Shown piece by piece: positions 16,584 through 25,870 of a stretch of DNA of 64,000 nucleotides. Made by a program: the position numbers and the translations under genes. Source of the stretch: a bacterium endosymbiont of Escarpia laminata (GTDB lineage: Bacteria > Pseudomonadota > Gammaproteobacteria > Chromatiales > Chromatiaceae); the NCBI GenBank assembly GCA_003660235.1, contig QGON01000053.1:16174-80173 (forward strand). The letters are read 5' to 3'. Every line of letters starts with the position of its first letter. Position 1 is the stretch's first letter. Below the pieces are notes generated by a model, which was given only the letters and a program-made list of their open reading frames with translations, ran no database searches and was not told the DNA's origin.

Positions 16584-17279
16584 ATGCGTTTCCGCATCTA
16601 CCGCTATGACCCGGATCAAGACAGGGAACCCTATATGCAGGATTTTGAGCTTGCTGAGACCCCTTCGGGCATGATGTTGCGTGATGCCCTGCTTGCGCTT
16701 AAAGCACAGGATGAGACGCTCAGTTTCCGACACTCCTGCGGAGAAGGGGTTTGTGGTTCAGACGGGATGAATATCAACGGCCGTAATGGACTTGCTTGCA
16801 TTACACCACTGGCCGAGTTGAAAGAACCGGTTGAAGTCAGGCCATTCCCAGGAGTTCCGGTTATTCGGGACCTTATAGTGGACATGCAGGGGTTTTATAA
16901 ACAGTATCGTTCCGTAAAACCCTATCTGATCCGTCAAGATCCAGAGCCAGAGGTTGAAACTCTACAAACGCCAGATGAGCGGGACAGGCTTGACGGGCTT
17001 TATGAGTGTATTTTGTGTGGTTGCTGCACAACATCCTGTCCCTCTTTCTGGTGGAATCCCGATAAATTTCTTGGCCCGGCTGCCTTATTGCAGGCTTGGC
17101 GTTTCCTGGCTGACTCCAGAGATCAGGCAGAGAATGATCGACTCGATGCACTGGATGGCCCATACCGGCTGTTTCGCTGTCATACCGTTATGAACTGTGT
17201 CGATGTCTGTCCCAAGGGATTGAATCCAACTCGTGCCATTGGGCATATTCGTGACCTGATGTTAAAAAAATCGATTTAG
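16584..17279 (+). CDS. sdhB: Succinate dehydrogenase iron-sulfur subunit
   Basis: A 231-residue protein if started at ATG 16584; an upstream in-frame TTG at 16563 would add 7 residues without support. Residues C52, C57, D60 and C72 (SCGEGVCGSD...C) bind the 2Fe-2S cluster. ECILCGCCTTSCPS and MNCVDVCPKGLNP supply the ligands for the 4Fe-4S and 3Fe-4S clusters. It carries electrons from the FAD in SdhA to the membrane quinone. All cluster ligands are intact, which contrasts with the nonsense codon in the neighbouring sdhA. Confidence 0.92.
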   Translation: MRFRIYRYDPDQDREPYMQDFELAETPSGMMLRDALLALKAQDETLSFRHSCGEGVCGSDGMNINGRNGLACITPLAELKEPVEVRPFPGVPVIRDLIVDMQGFYKQYRSVKPYLIRQDPEPEVETLQTPDERDRLDGLYECILCGCCTTSCPSFWWNPDKFLGPAALLQAWRFLADSRDQAENDRLDALDGPYRLFRCHTVMNCVDVCPKGLNPTRAIGHIRDLMLKKSI

Positions 17280-17524
17280 GCACTATTACCCATTCTATAT
17301 TCTTCAGTGCATCCCCGGATCGTCTTCAACGACCAGGCCCGCGATGCTGAGTTGTTATGACCCGCCCTCATCTGCAACTGTAACAATCTAAACAGTTTTC
17401 CTGTGCGCAGAAATAATTGCGAAACAGCTAGCTCTCATACTACACAGCGTGGATTGAGTGTGTAGCAATTAGCGTCTCTACACAGTATCAAGCCATCATG
17501 CGAATCCATATGAGGAGAATTTAG

Positions 17525-17935
17525 ATGAAAAAAAGTTTGAAGGCTGTGGCAGGGATTGCGGCTTTGACGATAGGATCTATCAGTGTTGAAGCGGCAGATT
17601 ATGCAGACATCAGCAATGAAGAATTGGTAAAGATGCGTTCACAGGTTCGGGAACAGTCGTATGAAGATCGTGAAGGTTATCGTACAGAGATGCAGAACAG
17701 AATGCAGTCAATGGACAGTGAAGAGCGCACTCTGTTTCGTCAGATGAATGAAATGGGCGGACAAGGAGAGGGTAGTGGAAAGATGAATCGCTATGGTCAG
17801 GGTGGCGGCAACGGCTCCGGTAATAAATATCGCTATGGTCAAGGCTCCAGCCAAGGTTCCAGTCAGGCTTATGGGAGTGGTTACGGCTCACGCAACGGCG
17901 GCGGCTCCGGTGGCGGCAGGGGACGTGGCCGTTAA
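17525..17935 (+). CDS. Secreted Gly/Ser-rich DUF1104-like protein
   Basis: A 136-residue protein with a signal peptide (residues 1-23, ending VEA-AD), a helical DUF1104-like domain (DYADISNEELVKMRSQ...DREGYRTEMQNRM) and a low-complexity Gly/Ser/Tyr/Arg tail from about residue 78 with repeated RYGQG units. It has a strong ribosome binding site (GAGGAGA) at 17512-17518. Its TAA overlaps the ATG of the following cytochrome gene, so the two are probably co-translated. Function unknown; the tail could bind nucleic acid, cell wall or metal, but nothing here proves it. Confidence 0.7.
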   Translation: MKKSLKAVAGIAALTIGSISVEAADYADISNEELVKMRSQVREQSYEDREGYRTEMQNRMQSMDSEERTLFRQMNEMGGQGEGSGKMNRYGQGGGNGSGNKYRYGQGSSQGSSQAYGSGYGSRNGGGSGGGRGRGR

Positions 17936-18399
17936 TGCGGTCGTTACGCATACCATATATGCTCTCATTACCAGTAGTGGCCCTGGCCACTGCTGGTTGT
18001 CAGAGTCTCGGTATAAACGAGTCAAATTCCTTCTTTGTTGGCCGCTATACACAATATGTGCTGGGAAACATACCAGATCAGTATGCTGATTTAAGCAACC
18101 CTTTGCCCGCTTCTTCAGAAAATATCTCTGATGGAAAAAATCTCTATCAAGCGCAATGCCCGGTGTGTCATGGTGCATCTGGTGAAGGGAATGGCCCGGC
18201 AGGTAAGCTGCTGGTTCCCAGTCCGGCCAACCTTTCGATTACCCGTAGGTTACCTGTAGCTACAGATGCCTTCATTTTCTGGACCTTGTCGGAAGGTGGT
18301 GAACCGTTCGGTACAGCTATGCCTGCATTTGGTAATCAGCTCACTGATAAGGAGATATGGCAGATTGCCCTCTACATAAACTCTGGCTTTTCCCTTTGA
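17935..18399 (+). CDS. Lipoprotein class I cytochrome c
   Basis: A 154-residue protein with a lipoprotein signal (LATAGC, acylated C22). The haem-binding CPVCH is at C75/C78/H79 and the probable distal ligand M129 lies in GTAMPAFG. The C-terminal TDKEIWQIALYI helix is typical of single-haem class I cytochromes. It should act as a periplasmic electron carrier anchored to a membrane, and haem attachment would need the ccm operon at 56048-63061. It overlaps the upstream secreted protein gene by one base. Confidence 0.85.
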   Translation: MRSLRIPYMLSLPVVALATAGCQSLGINESNSFFVGRYTQYVLGNIPDQYADLSNPLPASSENISDGKNLYQAQCPVCHGASGEGNGPAGKLLVPSPANLSITRRLPVATDAFIFWTLSEGGEPFGTAMPAFGNQLTDKEIWQIALYINSGFSL

Positions 18400-18415
18400 T
18401 ATAAGGAATATCCTA

Positions 18416-18829
18416 ATGATGACTAAACGGCCCGCATGGGTCTGGATCGCCGCCATCATCGCAGTGGTCTTTGGCGTAATGACTATTAAATCAGGTGGCA
18501 GCGTACTTTTCATCGATGGTGAAGCCAGACGCGCTGCTGGAAACACCGTGGATTTTGTTCTTTGGTTCAACTTTTCTGCAGGGTTTGTCTATATCGCTAC
18601 CGGAATTGGCATTTGGTTGGAAAAAGCTTGGGCTCCAGCGGTAGCAATCACCATTGCCATATTGACGTTGTCGGTCTTCGTCGCCTTTGGAATCCATATC
18701 CTTTTTGGTGGTGAATATGAACTGCGCACTGTGGCTGCCATGACCTTGCGTTCTGTGGTTTGGATAGCAATCGGAATAACGGGTTACCGGGCTATGTATT
18801 CACACCAGTTGCAGGATAGGACTCAATAA
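18416..18829 (+). CDS. Four-helix inner-membrane protein, unknown
   Basis: A 137-residue protein with four hydrophobic segments (about 9-25, 47-67, 75-96 and 107-124) and short loops. A clear AAGGA ribosome binding site precedes the start. It follows the lipoprotein cytochrome by 16 bases and likely belongs to the same transcript. No motif for transport or haem binding is obvious. It may be a membrane partner of the cytochrome, by context only. Confidence 0.65.
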   Translation: MMTKRPAWVWIAAIIAVVFGVMTIKSGGSVLFIDGEARRAAGNTVDFVLWFNFSAGFVYIATGIGIWLEKAWAPAVAITIAILTLSVFVAFGIHILFGGEYELRTVAAMTLRSVVWIAIGITGYRAMYSHQLQDRTQ

Positions 18830-18894
18830 CTGAGCGCATTGCACCATATGGCAGTGTTGGGACATACTGAGTCATACCTGTTGAGGTTCAGTGA

Positions 18895-19167
18895 ATGCCT
18901 ATGAGTGGAACTGCGGAAATTAACCGCTTACGCTGGCAGTGCCGCCGGGGTATGCTGGAACTCGATTTGCTGTTGTTTGCCTTTCTTGAAAATGAGTACT
19001 CCTCCCTCGACAGGGAGACACGAAAGGATTTTTCGACATTACTGGAATATCCGGACCAAACGCTACAGTCCTGGCTTATCTCAGACAGCAAGATTGCTGA
19101 TAAGCAAATGTTCGAAATTGTGCGGATTATTCGGCAGGGAGGCCGGGATCATGAGGCGGAACGCTGA
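18895..19167 (+). CDS. sdhE: FAD assembly factor SdhE
   Basis: A 90-residue helical protein with the conserved RRGMLELD motif (residues 18-25), the site that contacts the flavoprotein in this family. SdhE promotes covalent flavinylation of SdhA and FrdA. A GAGG ribosome binding site at about 18883 fits the ATG at 18895 better than the one at 18901. Its 3' end overlaps ygfX by 17 bases. It lies close to the sdh operon, in keeping with its role, although sdhA here carries a stop codon. Confidence 0.9.
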   Translation: MPMSGTAEINRLRWQCRRGMLELDLLLFAFLENEYSSLDRETRKDFSTLLEYPDQTLQSWLISDSKIADKQMFEIVRIIRQGGRDHEAER

Positions 19168-19627
19168 ACCGATAATTCTACAACCCGCCAGGTCCCCAGT
19201 GCAGCAGGTGGTCTTGTCCGCTATTTATGCTGCTGGTTTGTTGGCGCTCCTATCGACTGAGTTGTCTTCCGGACTAAAAACCGTGTTGACTCTGTGCGTG
19301 CTCGCACATTTTATCTGGAAGATTGCCCTGATAAAGGGGAGTATTAAAAGCGCATCGATTAGTCGATTGGTGTGGGAACCGGAAGGTAGCTGGAAACTGA
19401 CATTTTCAGATGGACGGCAGCTATACGCACAACTCAAGCCGTCAAGTTTTTGCAGACCCTGGCTGATCATCCTCAATTTTTCCATTGGGAGATTTCAACC
19501 GCAGCGTTCCGTTATTTTGACGAGGGGGAGGTTGGACAAAATGACTGCGCGTACCTTGCGCAAGCGACTTCTCAGGGAGAGAATGCCTGCTGGTCGTTCA
19601 AAGCAAAGCGGAAGGACGAACCTATGA
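19151..19627 (+). CDS. ygfX: YgfX family membrane protein (CptA-like)
   Basis: A 158-residue protein. Two hydrophobic segments near residues 20-35 and 42-60 are followed by a cytoplasmic beta-rich part (SISRLVWEPEGSWKLTFSDG). It matches the YgfX family that pairs with SdhE in gammaproteobacteria. The pair has been described as a toxin-antitoxin system in E. coli, though the SdhE role in flavinylation is better established. The ATG at 19151 lies within the sdhE 3' end. Codon and base use match the neighbours. Confidence 0.8.
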   Translation: MRRNAEPIILQPARSPVQQVVLSAIYAAGLLALLSTELSSGLKTVLTLCVLAHFIWKIALIKGSIKSASISRLVWEPEGSWKLTFSDGRQLYAQLKPSSFCRPWLIILNFSIGRFQPQRSVILTRGRLDKMTARTLRKRLLRERMPAGRSKQSGRTNL

Positions 19628-19643
19628 TATGAGGTTCATCCTT
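19612..19643 (+). terminator. Putative stem-loop at the end of ygfX
   Basis: AAGGACGAACCT at 19612-19623 pairs with AGGTTCATCCTT at 19632-19643 with one mismatch, around an 8-base loop. It overlaps the ygfX stop codon. There is no strong T tract after it, so it could be a processing or stability hairpin instead of a terminator. Confidence 0.4.
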
Positions 19644-19682
19644 CATTAAAAACAATAGTCTATGTAATGGAGACTCGGCGAG

Positions 19683-19802
19683 CTATCTGCAGATGTCAAC
19701 ATCCGCTTCAATCATCATTTCGACGATGACTTCAATCTCATCCGGATTAGTCTCTGCGAGTTCGCGTAATTCTGCGCAACTGACTGTAAGTGTGTCTTTC
19801 AT
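19683..19802 (-). CDS. Possible 39-residue acidic small protein
   Basis: On the minus strand an ATG at 19802 opens a 39-codon frame ending in TAG at 19683. The protein is strongly acidic (NPDEIEVIVEMMIEADVD), with a Cys near each end (C9, C38). The ribosome binding site is weak. The surrounding stretch 19628-20043 is otherwise gene-free and AT-rich upstream of this frame. It could be chance, but the dense acidic composition and the amphipathic pattern are not typical of random sequence. Confidence 0.3.
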   Translation of the reverse strand: MKDTLTVSCAELRELAETNPDEIEVIVEMMIEADVDICR

Positions 19803-20043
19803 GGTAGTCACCATAACGTTAAATAATTAAATACTAATGTAGCTGTTGCTTTATGGGAAGTCAACTCTTTTTCTGCAAAGGAAGTCAAAGTTTATGTAGA
19901 TAGATCAATGAGATATGACGTACTGAGGACCCGATAAAGATAATTGTGAAGTAAATTCATTGGAATACATCCCATTTTTACTCAACCGGGTTGACTCCTT
20001 CGGTTCATTTCGGGGAGTCATTGATAATGATAATAACTGTTTG

Positions 20044-20403
20044 GATGAGAGCCCGGACAAGGCGCTGGTGGATAAATATATGAACGGACGTGCCTCCAGC
20101 ATATTCAGTTTCGGCATCCAGGGGGGAATCGCAGCCGATACAAAAATCATCGATGCCTTGCAACTAGCGGTGCGTCTGGTGAATATCGGTGATGCCAAGA
20201 CGCTTGCCTGCCACCCAGCCACCACCACCCATCGGCAGCTCAATCCTGAGGAGATGGAAAGAGCAGGTGTTTCAGCGGATCTGGTACGTCTCTCTGTTGG
20301 TCTGAAGCATATCGATGATATTCTCGCCGATATCGATCAGGCGCTGGCGTCGGCGACAATGCCGACACTGATGACTTTTTGCAGGAAACTGCGGGGAACT
20401 TAG
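20044..20403 (+). pseudogene. C-terminal remnant of O-acetylhomoserine sulfhydrylase
   Basis: From about 20044 the frame encodes only the last 120 residues of a Cys/Met-metabolism PLP enzyme: SIFSFGIQGG, NIGDAKTLACHPATTTH, ADLVRLSVGLKHIDDILADI. Intact enzymes have about 425 residues, and the PLP-binding lysine and the whole N-terminal domain are missing. The upstream 80 bases are unrelated AT-rich sequence. The preserved end is free of stops, suggesting a fairly recent deletion. Any ATG in this frame would make a non-functional fragment. Confidence 0.8.
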
Positions 20404-20412
20404 TCCTAAGAG

Positions 20413-21015
20413 ATGAAATATTGTTATGAAATAATAAATTCAGAACGCGTTTACGATGGCTTTCTAAAATTGAACCGCTACCGGTTAAAGCACGATCTCT
20501 ACGAAGGTGGCAGCAGTCGGGAACTTATCCGGGAGAGACTGGAGGGGTTGCAGGCTGCCTCGGTTTTACTCTATGACCCAAATCTGGACCAGGTCGTTCT
20601 GGTGGAACAGTTTCGTATCGGTGCATTGGATCATCAGGACCTTCCATGGGTGCTGGAGACGGTGGGCGGTTACATCGGTGAAAATGAATCCCCGGAGGAG
20701 GTGGCACGCAGGGAGGCGGAGGAGGAGGCCAACTGCAAAATCACCGAGTTGGAATCGATATGCACCCTGATGGTGAGTCCTGGCCACTCCGTGGATCAGA
20801 TTTTTCTCTTTTGTGGCCGGGTGGATGCCTCGCAGGCAGGTGGCGTCTTTGGCCTGGATCACGAGGGAGAGGATATCCGGGTGGTGGTCATGGATGCGGA
20901 GCAAATCATTTCTGAACTCTATGGCGGCCGCGTCAACTCCACCAGCATCATTATTGCCGTACAGTGGTTGGCAAAAGAGCGTGAAACCCTGCGTGCTCGA
21001 TGGTTATCTCTTTGA
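20413..21015 (+). CDS. nudF: ADP-ribose pyrophosphatase, Nudix family
   Basis: A 200-residue Nudix hydrolase that splits ADP-ribose to AMP and ribose 5-phosphate. The Nudix box runs from GGYIGENESPEEVARREAEE, with the metal-binding REAEEE intact; the usual small residue after EE is followed by Asn. VSPGHSVDQIFLF downstream is typical of the NudF subgroup. The start lies 9 bases after the sulfhydrylase remnant. Probably monocistronic. Confidence 0.85.
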   Translation: MKYCYEIINSERVYDGFLKLNRYRLKHDLYEGGSSRELIRERLEGLQAASVLLYDPNLDQVVLVEQFRIGALDHQDLPWVLETVGGYIGENESPEEVARREAEEEANCKITELESICTLMVSPGHSVDQIFLFCGRVDASQAGGVFGLDHEGEDIRVVVMDAEQIISELYGGRVNSTSIIIAVQWLAKERETLRARWLSL

Positions 21016-21105
21016 TCTTAGTGAAACCCATCGCTCTATTTCCTGTCTACACTACGTCAAATCTGCTCAGCCTTAATCCCCCCACGTTTTTTCAGGAGTA
21101 AATGA

Positions 21106-22464
21106 ATGTCGACCATATCGAGAAAATGGGTGATCCTGTTGCCGATCCTTTTGGGTGTCGCGATATTCATATTCCTGAAGCAGGGCAAGGCACCCCCAGT
21201 GCAACAGGAACCCGCAGAGATTCCCAAGCTCGTCAGGAGTATCTCGATTCCCAGTCTCGATGTTGTCCCCAAGGCCGTCGGCCACGGCACAGTACGTCCG
21301 GGTTTTACCTGGGACGCTGTAGCACAGGTCAGCGGCAAGATCCTTGAAAAACATCCGAAGCTGAAAAAAGGGGCCATTATTCCGGTTGGTCAACCGTTGC
21401 TTCGGATCGACCCCACGGATTTCGAGCTGGTTATCACTCAGATCAAAGCCGACATCCAGGCCAGTCAGGCACAACTTCAGGAACTCGAAGCCAAAGCAAC
21501 CAATACTCGTGCTGCCCTGGCCATCGAAGAGCGAGCCCTGCATCTGAATGAATCAGAACTGCAGCGCAAGAAAAAACTGATTGGGAAGGGGGGCGTCAGC
21601 CGCTCTGATCTGGAGAGTCAGGAACAAACCCTGTTGGCGCAGAAACAGAAACTGCAGTCGCAGGAGAACACACTTAATCTGCTCCCCAGTCAAAAAGCAC
21701 TGGTGGAGGCGCAGTTGGCACGCCACCAGGCGAAGCTGGCTACCGCTGAGCGGGATCTTCAGCACACTAAAGTACAAATGCCATTTACCGGACGTATTGC
21801 CGAAGTCAATTTTGAAGAGGAGCAGTATGTCAGGGTGGGTGAGATTCTGCTCGAGGCAGACGATCTGCAACGTGCCGAAATAGAGGTGCAGATCCCGATT
21901 GAGCAGATAGCACCACTAATGCGCTCTGAAAAAAACGTGAATATATTAAATGCAGTGCAATCCGATTCTCATCATTTGTTTGGCATCACAGCCGAGGTGA
22001 AATTGAATCAGGGACTGCTCAAAGCTGTTTGGCAGGGGCGGGTTGCCCGCATGAGTGACACCCTGGATCCCAAGACAAGAACGGTTGGTGTGATAGTGGA
22101 GGTGGACGAACCTTATGCCAACGTGCGACCTGGTGTGCGTCCACCTCTGCTCAAGGGGCTTTTTGTTGAGGTCACGCTGATGGGAAGTGTACGCACCAAC
22201 AGCCTTGTGATACCTCGTCTGGCCTTGCATGACGATACGGTCTATCTGGTTAACGCGCAAGACCGTTTGGAGATCCGCAGAGTGGAGATTGAACTACTGC
22301 AGCCGGAATATGCAGTGATTCGCAGCGGCGTGGGGTCTGGTGAGCAGGTTGTCATCTCTGACCTGGTTCCCGCCATTGAAGGCATGTTGTTATCGCCGCA
22401 GACAGATGAGGCGGCTCAAACCATGCTGGGCCAACAGGCTGCTGCAGAGGGCGTCCAACCATGA
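21106..22464 (+). CDS. RND efflux membrane fusion protein
   Basis: A 452-residue periplasmic adaptor. One N-terminal membrane anchor (about residues 8-24) is followed by a biotinyl-lipoyl half-motif, a long alpha-hairpin coiled coil (about 105-225, rich in Gln/Glu/Leu), the second lipoyl half (MPFTGRIAEVNFEEEQYV) and beta-barrel and membrane-proximal domains. It should link the permease below to an outer membrane channel. It overlaps the permease start by 4 bases. With the permease interrupted, its product may have no partner. Confidence 0.85.
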   Translation: MSTISRKWVILLPILLGVAIFIFLKQGKAPPVQQEPAEIPKLVRSISIPSLDVVPKAVGHGTVRPGFTWDAVAQVSGKILEKHPKLKKGAIIPVGQPLLRIDPTDFELVITQIKADIQASQAQLQELEAKATNTRAALAIEERALHLNESELQRKKKLIGKGGVSRSDLESQEQTLLAQKQKLQSQENTLNLLPSQKALVEAQLARHQAKLATAERDLQHTKVQMPFTGRIAEVNFEEEQYVRVGEILLEADDLQRAEIEVQIPIEQIAPLMRSEKNVNILNAVQSDSHHLFGITAEVKLNQGLLKAVWQGRVARMSDTLDPKTRTVGVIVEVDEPYANVRPGVRPPLLKGLFVEVTLMGSVRTNSLVIPRLALHDDTVYLVNAQDRLEIRRVEIELLQPEYAVIRSGVGSGEQVVISDLVPAIEGMLLSPQTDEAAQTMLGQQAAAEGVQP

Positions 22465-25400
22465 TCGAGTTCTTTGCCCGACACCCCACTGCCGGAAATC
22501 TGCTGATGCTGTTTCTGGCCATCCTTGGATTAACTGCACTGCCAGGTTTGCAGCGGGAGACTTTTCCTGACTTTGCCAGTGATGAGATTGAGATACGGGT
22601 CGTCTATCCGGGCGCCAGTGCTGAGGACGTGGAAGAGGCGCTATGCCAGCGCATCGAAGATGCCGTCGACGGTATCAGTGATGTCGCTGAGATGCGTTGT
22701 GATGCCAAAGAGGGTTTCAGCGTTGCTGTGGTGGAGATGGAGGAGGGGGGAGACCTGCTTCGTTTCAAGGATGACATCAAGACTGAGATCGATGCCATCG
22801 ACAATTTTCCTGAGCAGGTGGAACCACCGGTCATCCGGGAACTGGGGCGTACTAACAGAGTCGTCTCCATTGCGGTTACCGGTCCTATGTCGGTGAGTCA
22901 TCTGAAAGCCTATGCTGAACAGGTAAAGGATCGATTGCAGGTGCTTCCCGAAGTTTCGCAAGTCGATGTCAAAGGTTTTTCAGATCACCAACTGCGTATC
23001 GAGGTTCCTGCTTCAGCACTGCGTCAATACGGCGTAAGCATGTCTGATATTGCCAATGTCATTGCCCGTCAGGGTGTGGATCTGCCAGCCGGATCCCTGG
23101 AAACAAGGGAACGGGACATTCTTCTCCGCTTTACCGATCTGCGGAGGACACCGGAGGAGTTGGCGGATTTGATTGTGGTCAGCGCCAGTTCCGGCTCTGA
23201 GATACGTCTGGGGGATATCGCCCATATCAGTGACCGCTTTGAACTGGACGAGGACAAAATTCTCTTCAATGGCAAGCGTGCGGCAATTCTCCAGATCAAC
23301 AAGACCAAGCAGCAGGATACGCTGGTGGTTATAGATGCGGTCTCCAACTATCTGGATGAATTGCGCTTGACTGCACCCTCCGGTGTGACCTTTGCGCTCA
23401 CCGAGGATCGCTCATCGGTGGTGCGGGATCGCCTCTCTTTGCTGCTGAAAAATGGCGCCCAAGGTCTGCTGCTGGTGTTCCTGACCATGTGGCTCTTCTT
23501 TCAGGGACGCTTTGCCTTCTGGGTGGCAATGGGGCTGCCGATCTCATTTCTGGGGGCGCTCTTCTTCATGAGCGTGTTTGGGCTAACCATCAATATGATC
23601 ACCATGGTGGCGCTGTTGATTGCGATTGGCCTGCTGATGGATGACGCGATCGTTATTGCAGAAAACATCGCCACGCACCTGAAACGGGGAAAGACCGCCA
23701 TGCAGGCGGCAATCGAGGGAACCCGGCAGGTAGCGCCCGGTGTGCGCTCATCATTTCTGACCACCATCGCCGTATTTGGACCCTTGGCGTTTCTCTCGGG
23801 ACATCTGGGCAAGGTATTGCAGTTCATACCGATGGTGCTGATCCTGGTGATTGCAGTCAGTCTGATCGAGGCCTTTCTTATCCTGCCGCACCATCTGGCG
23901 CACTCATTGAAACACCATGAGAAGGAGACTGGACGCTTCCGGCAAGCCTTTGACGATCGCCTGCAACGTTTCAGGGATGTCACTCTGGGGCGTATCGTCG
24001 ATAGTGTTATTCATCAACGCTACTGGTTTGTCGGTGGTGTAATCGCCTTGTTCCTGATCAGTATCGGTATGATGGCGGGAGGCAAACTCAAATTCCAGGC
24101 CTTTCCCGCGCTGCCAGCCATGGAGAGCGAAGCGAAGGCTGGTAGTCCCCGGTAGCCGCGAGGCCGCACTGCTTACCCGGCGTGCCTTGCGCCAGAGGGG
24201 AAGCAAAGTAGGCATCCGAGCGCGGCGTCCAGTCATCGGGAGCTGGCAACGGAGCGGCAACGAGCTTGCGAGGTTGTCGCGTAGTGCCAGTGACCGGGAC
24301 GGCCGGGGCACAAACAGGTTGTCGAAGGCCGAGTCGATTTTGGGGACTGGGATGTCCCAAAATCTATCACGAGGTCGAAGACTCACTTGATATCGAGGGT
24401 GACACCATCGAGGCGCGTATCCTGCTGCCTCAGGGCACCCCCCTATGGCGTACGGAAGCCGTGGTGGAGCAGGTGACTGATGGGCTGAAAAAAGTGGATG
24501 AGACGTTCACGCCGTTACAGCCAGGCGGCCAACATCTGCTGAAGAATGTCCAGATCCGTTTCAACTCCAACATGGATGCCAACGAGGCAGGTCCCCATGT
24601 CGCCACGGTGACTGTCGATCTGTTGACGGCTGAAGAACGTAGCGGCTCATTGGACGATGTGATCAATCAGTGGCGTAGTGAGGTGGGCGATATCCCTGAT
24701 CTTGATGCCTTGAGCTTCAAGGAGCCGGTAATCGGTCCGGGCGGAATTCCTATGGAGATTCGTCTGGTGGGCGATGATCTGGATCAGCTCAAGCAGGCAT
24801 CACGGGAGCTTCAATCCTGGCTGTCACGCTATCGAGGGGTATTCGATGTTAGCGACAATCTGCGTCCCGGCAAACCGGAGTTGCGCCTGAGTCTGAAAGA
24901 GGGGGCACTCTCTCTGGGCCTGGATGCCTTTACCATTGCCAATCAGTTGCGGGCCGCCTTCCATGGAACCACTGCAACAGAGATCCAGGTCGGGCCTGAG
25001 TCCTATGAAATCGATGTCCGGCTCATGGATCAGGATCGTTCCGATCTGACCGATATCGAGATGTTCAGAATCACCACCGCGGCCGGTGACCAGGTTCCCC
25101 TCAGCGCCGTTGCGTACATTGAACATGATCGCGGTTACGCCAGTATCCAGCGCGTAAACGGGAGGCGCACCATAACGGTTCAGGGCGATATCGATAGCCG
25201 AATCGCCAACGCAGCCGAGATTGTCGGCCATACAAAAAAACACTATCTGCCACAATTGCTGGAGCGCTATCCCGGTATCAGTGCCGGGATCGAAGGCGAG
25301 TCAAAGAGGACCGCCAAGACAGCAGCCTCCATGCTGCGGGCATTCGGTATCGGTCTTGTCGGTATTTTTATCCTGCTCAGCTTTCAGTTTCGCAGTTATA

Positions 25401-25870
25401 TCGAGCCGGTTGTCGTAATGACAGTGATACCACTGGCTTTGATTGGTGTTGTTTGGGGCCATCTGTTGATGGGGCTCAACCTCACCATGCCGGGTGTCAT
25501 CGGTTTCGCCTCTCTCTCGGGAATTGTGGTGAACGACTCTATTCTGCTGGTTGAGTTTTTGAAGCTGCGGGTACGGGAGGGACATGCAATTGTCGAGGCG
25601 GCAAAGATGGCGAGTCGGGAGCGGTTCCGCGCAGTATTGTTGACCTCCATTACCACCATTGCCGGGCTTATCCCGCTGCTGCTTGAAAAGAGCATGCAGG
25701 CGCAAATTCTGATACCTCTGGCTACCAGTATCGTTTTTGGCCTGTTGGCGACCACTATGCTGGTGTTACTGGTGGTGCCGGCGCTGTTCAGCATACTGAA
25801 CGACTTTGGTCTGCTGTCTGAACAGGATGAGGAGGAAACGCCCGGAACCTCTGATTTATCTGTCCAGTAG
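22461..25870 (+). pseudogene. RND efflux permease, interrupted by a 281-bp element
   Basis: An AcrB/MexB-type inner-membrane transporter split into two frames. The first half (22461-24108) has the start MIEFFARHPTAGNLLMLFLA, a porter domain, and the membrane block with the GLLMDDAIVIAENI motif carrying the proton-relay aspartates. The second half (24390-25870) begins DIEGDTIEARILLPQG and contains the second membrane block (GIVVNDSILLVEFLKLR). The element at 24109-24389 lies between. Its 281 bases shift the frame by 2, and deleting it restores AFP-DIEGD and a 1042-residue protein of normal RND length. Substrate unknown. Confidence 0.88.
24109..24389. mobile_element. 281-bp non-coding repeat element, copy 1
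   Basis: This stretch is identical, in reverse complement, to 48831-49111. It has no terminal inverted repeats and no convincing open frame of its own. It contains a 6-bp inverted pair CCAGCC...GGCTGG near one end (24114-24150) and a stronger hairpin of 9-11 bp at 24336-24364 (GATTTTGGG...CCCAAAATC). It interrupts the permease gene with no visible target duplication: the flanks read TTTCCCG and ATATCGAG, and joining them gives the expected coding sequence. No transposase is present. The family is not recognised. Confidence 0.9.

Noticed and set aside
24109..24389. Self-splicing intron or intein
   Set aside because: The two copies are in opposite orientation relative to their host genes, have no conserved intron core or protein-splicing residues, and break the frame by 2.
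24266..25870. Separate half-length RND gene with its own start
   Set aside because: The start lies inside the inserted element. Removing 281 bp restores one continuous gene, so this is a gene fragment.
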